5,388 bases of DNA. Origin: Actinomycetes bacterium (GTDB taxonomy: Bacteria > Actinomycetota > Acidimicrobiia > Acidimicrobiales > Acidimicrobiaceae). The stretch is from the NCBI GenBank assembly GCA_021823045.1, contig JAKAPB010000169.1, positions 1 through 5,388 on the forward strand, in the 5' to 3' direction. Under the pieces are notes generated by a model. That model was given only the letters and a program-made list of their open reading frames with translations. It had not been told where the DNA came from and searched no databases. Numbering within the stretch: the stretch's first letter is position 1; every line of letters begins with the position of its first letter. Made by a program: the position numbers and the translations under genes. Of the stretch, positions 4,817 to 5,388 are shown one piece after another.

Positions 4817-5388
4817 AGATAACTTGGGGGCCAAATGGGCCGAGCGATGGAATGGATGCTCCTTTCAAGGTAGCGATTGTCGGCGTTGGGATTATAAGTG
4901 GCATCGGGAATTCCAAGGAGGACTTTTGGAAAGGACTCTTCGGGCCAGCTCCAGTTGGCATGAGAACGGTCGACGACTTTGACCCCTCGTTGTGGCTCGG
5001 CCCGAAAGAGATCCGTCGCCACGATCGCTTCAACCAGTTCGGAATTGCGGCAGCTTCTCTGGCATTAGAAGACGCTGGGGATCTACAAATCGCCGATCCT
5101 GCCAGAGCAGGCGTGCTTGTGGGAACTGGGGTTGGCGGGCTCGAGAGCCTAGAGACTCAGGTAATGGTCGGCAACACCCGTGGGTTCGATAGGGTAACCC
5201 CCTTTTTGGTCCCGCTGATGATGGCAAATGCGGGTGCTGCCTCAATATCGATGCGTTTTGGGCTGGAAGGTCCTTGCGAGACTACCGTTACTGCCTGCGC
5301 CGCCGGTACGCAGGCCATAGGCAATGCTGCGAGAATGATAGCAGCTGGCCGATGTGACGTAATGTTCACTGGCGGTTCCGAATGTGCA
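4813..5388 (+). CDS. fabF: 3-oxoacyl-ACP synthase II (elongating condensing enzyme), 5' part
   Basis: FabF (KAS II) elongates acyl-ACP by decarboxylative condensation with malonyl-ACP. The frame runs off the right edge after 192 codons, roughly the first half of a protein usually about 410 residues long. The visible half shows the KAS N-terminal strand VAIVGVGIISGIGNS (20-34), DRFNQFGIAAA (71-81), GVLVGTGVGGLES (100-112), and the nucleophile Cys162 in TVTACAAGTQAIG, then GRCDVMFTGGSE (179-190). The two active-site histidines lie beyond the window. The ATG overlaps the acpP stop (ATGA), with a weak GGAAG five bases upstream, so translation probably depends on coupling. An in-frame ATG at 4852 would remove 13 residues before the conserved strand and is a possible alternative. 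FabB or a polyketide KS is less likely given the operon. Confidence 0.94.
   Translation, partial: MKITWGPNGPSDGMDAPFKVAIVGVGIISGIGNSKEDFWKGLFGPAPVGMRTVDDFDPSLWLGPKEIRRHDRFNQFGIAAASLALEDAGDLQIADPARAGVLVGTGVGGLESLETQVMVGNTRGFDRVTPFLVPLMMANAGAASISMRFGLEGPCETTVTACAAGTQAIGNAARMIAAGRCDVMFTGGSECA

Noticed and set aside
4786..5369. Minus-strand frames under acpP and fabF
   Set aside because: They are shadows of the fabF frame, which has the KAS motifs and Cys162.

Overview
The window carries the type II fatty acid synthase (FAS II) gene cluster of a bacterium, probably an actinobacterium. Mixed-GC codon use, an HxlR regulator with a C-terminal CxxC tail of the kind often seen in actinobacteria, and a fab cluster that opens with fabD all point that way. 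A moderate-GC member of the Acidimicrobiia is my best guess. That placement is an inference from style, not from a marker gene.

Layout. Positions 1-535 hold an HxlR-type winged-helix regulator, with a perfect 7+3+7 inverted repeat just upstream of its most likely start. Positions 536-1204 hold no gene I can support, only scattered signals. A tRNA-Leu(CAA) gene lies on the minus strand at 1205-1287, and a strong hairpin follows its 3' end at 1177-1201. Positions 1288-1608 form the upstream region of the fab cluster and include a doubtful 63-codon ORF whose stop overlaps the fabD start. From 1609 to the right edge, five genes run rightward with almost no gaps: fabD, fabH, fabG, acpP and the 5' part of fabF.

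How the genes work together. FabD moves malonyl from CoA to ACP. FabH starts chains by condensing an acyl-CoA primer with malonyl-ACP. FabF elongates. FabG reduces the 3-ketoacyl-ACP. AcpP carries every intermediate. The fabD/fabH and fabH/fabG junctions are both TAGTG one-base overlaps and acpP/fabF is an ATGA overlap, so translation is probably coupled. acpP alone has an 87-base leader and a strong ribosome binding site.

The most unusual item is FabD. After a complete malonyltransferase domain (about residues 1-303) it continues for about 80 residues into a biotinyl/lipoyl-like (barrel-sandwich) domain. The segment that would hold the modified lysine appears to be missing. An internal ATG with a Shine-Dalgarno-like sequence sits exactly at the start of this domain. 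The rest of the cluster looks like ordinary housekeeping FAS II. I found no CRISPR array, insertion sequence or defence system.
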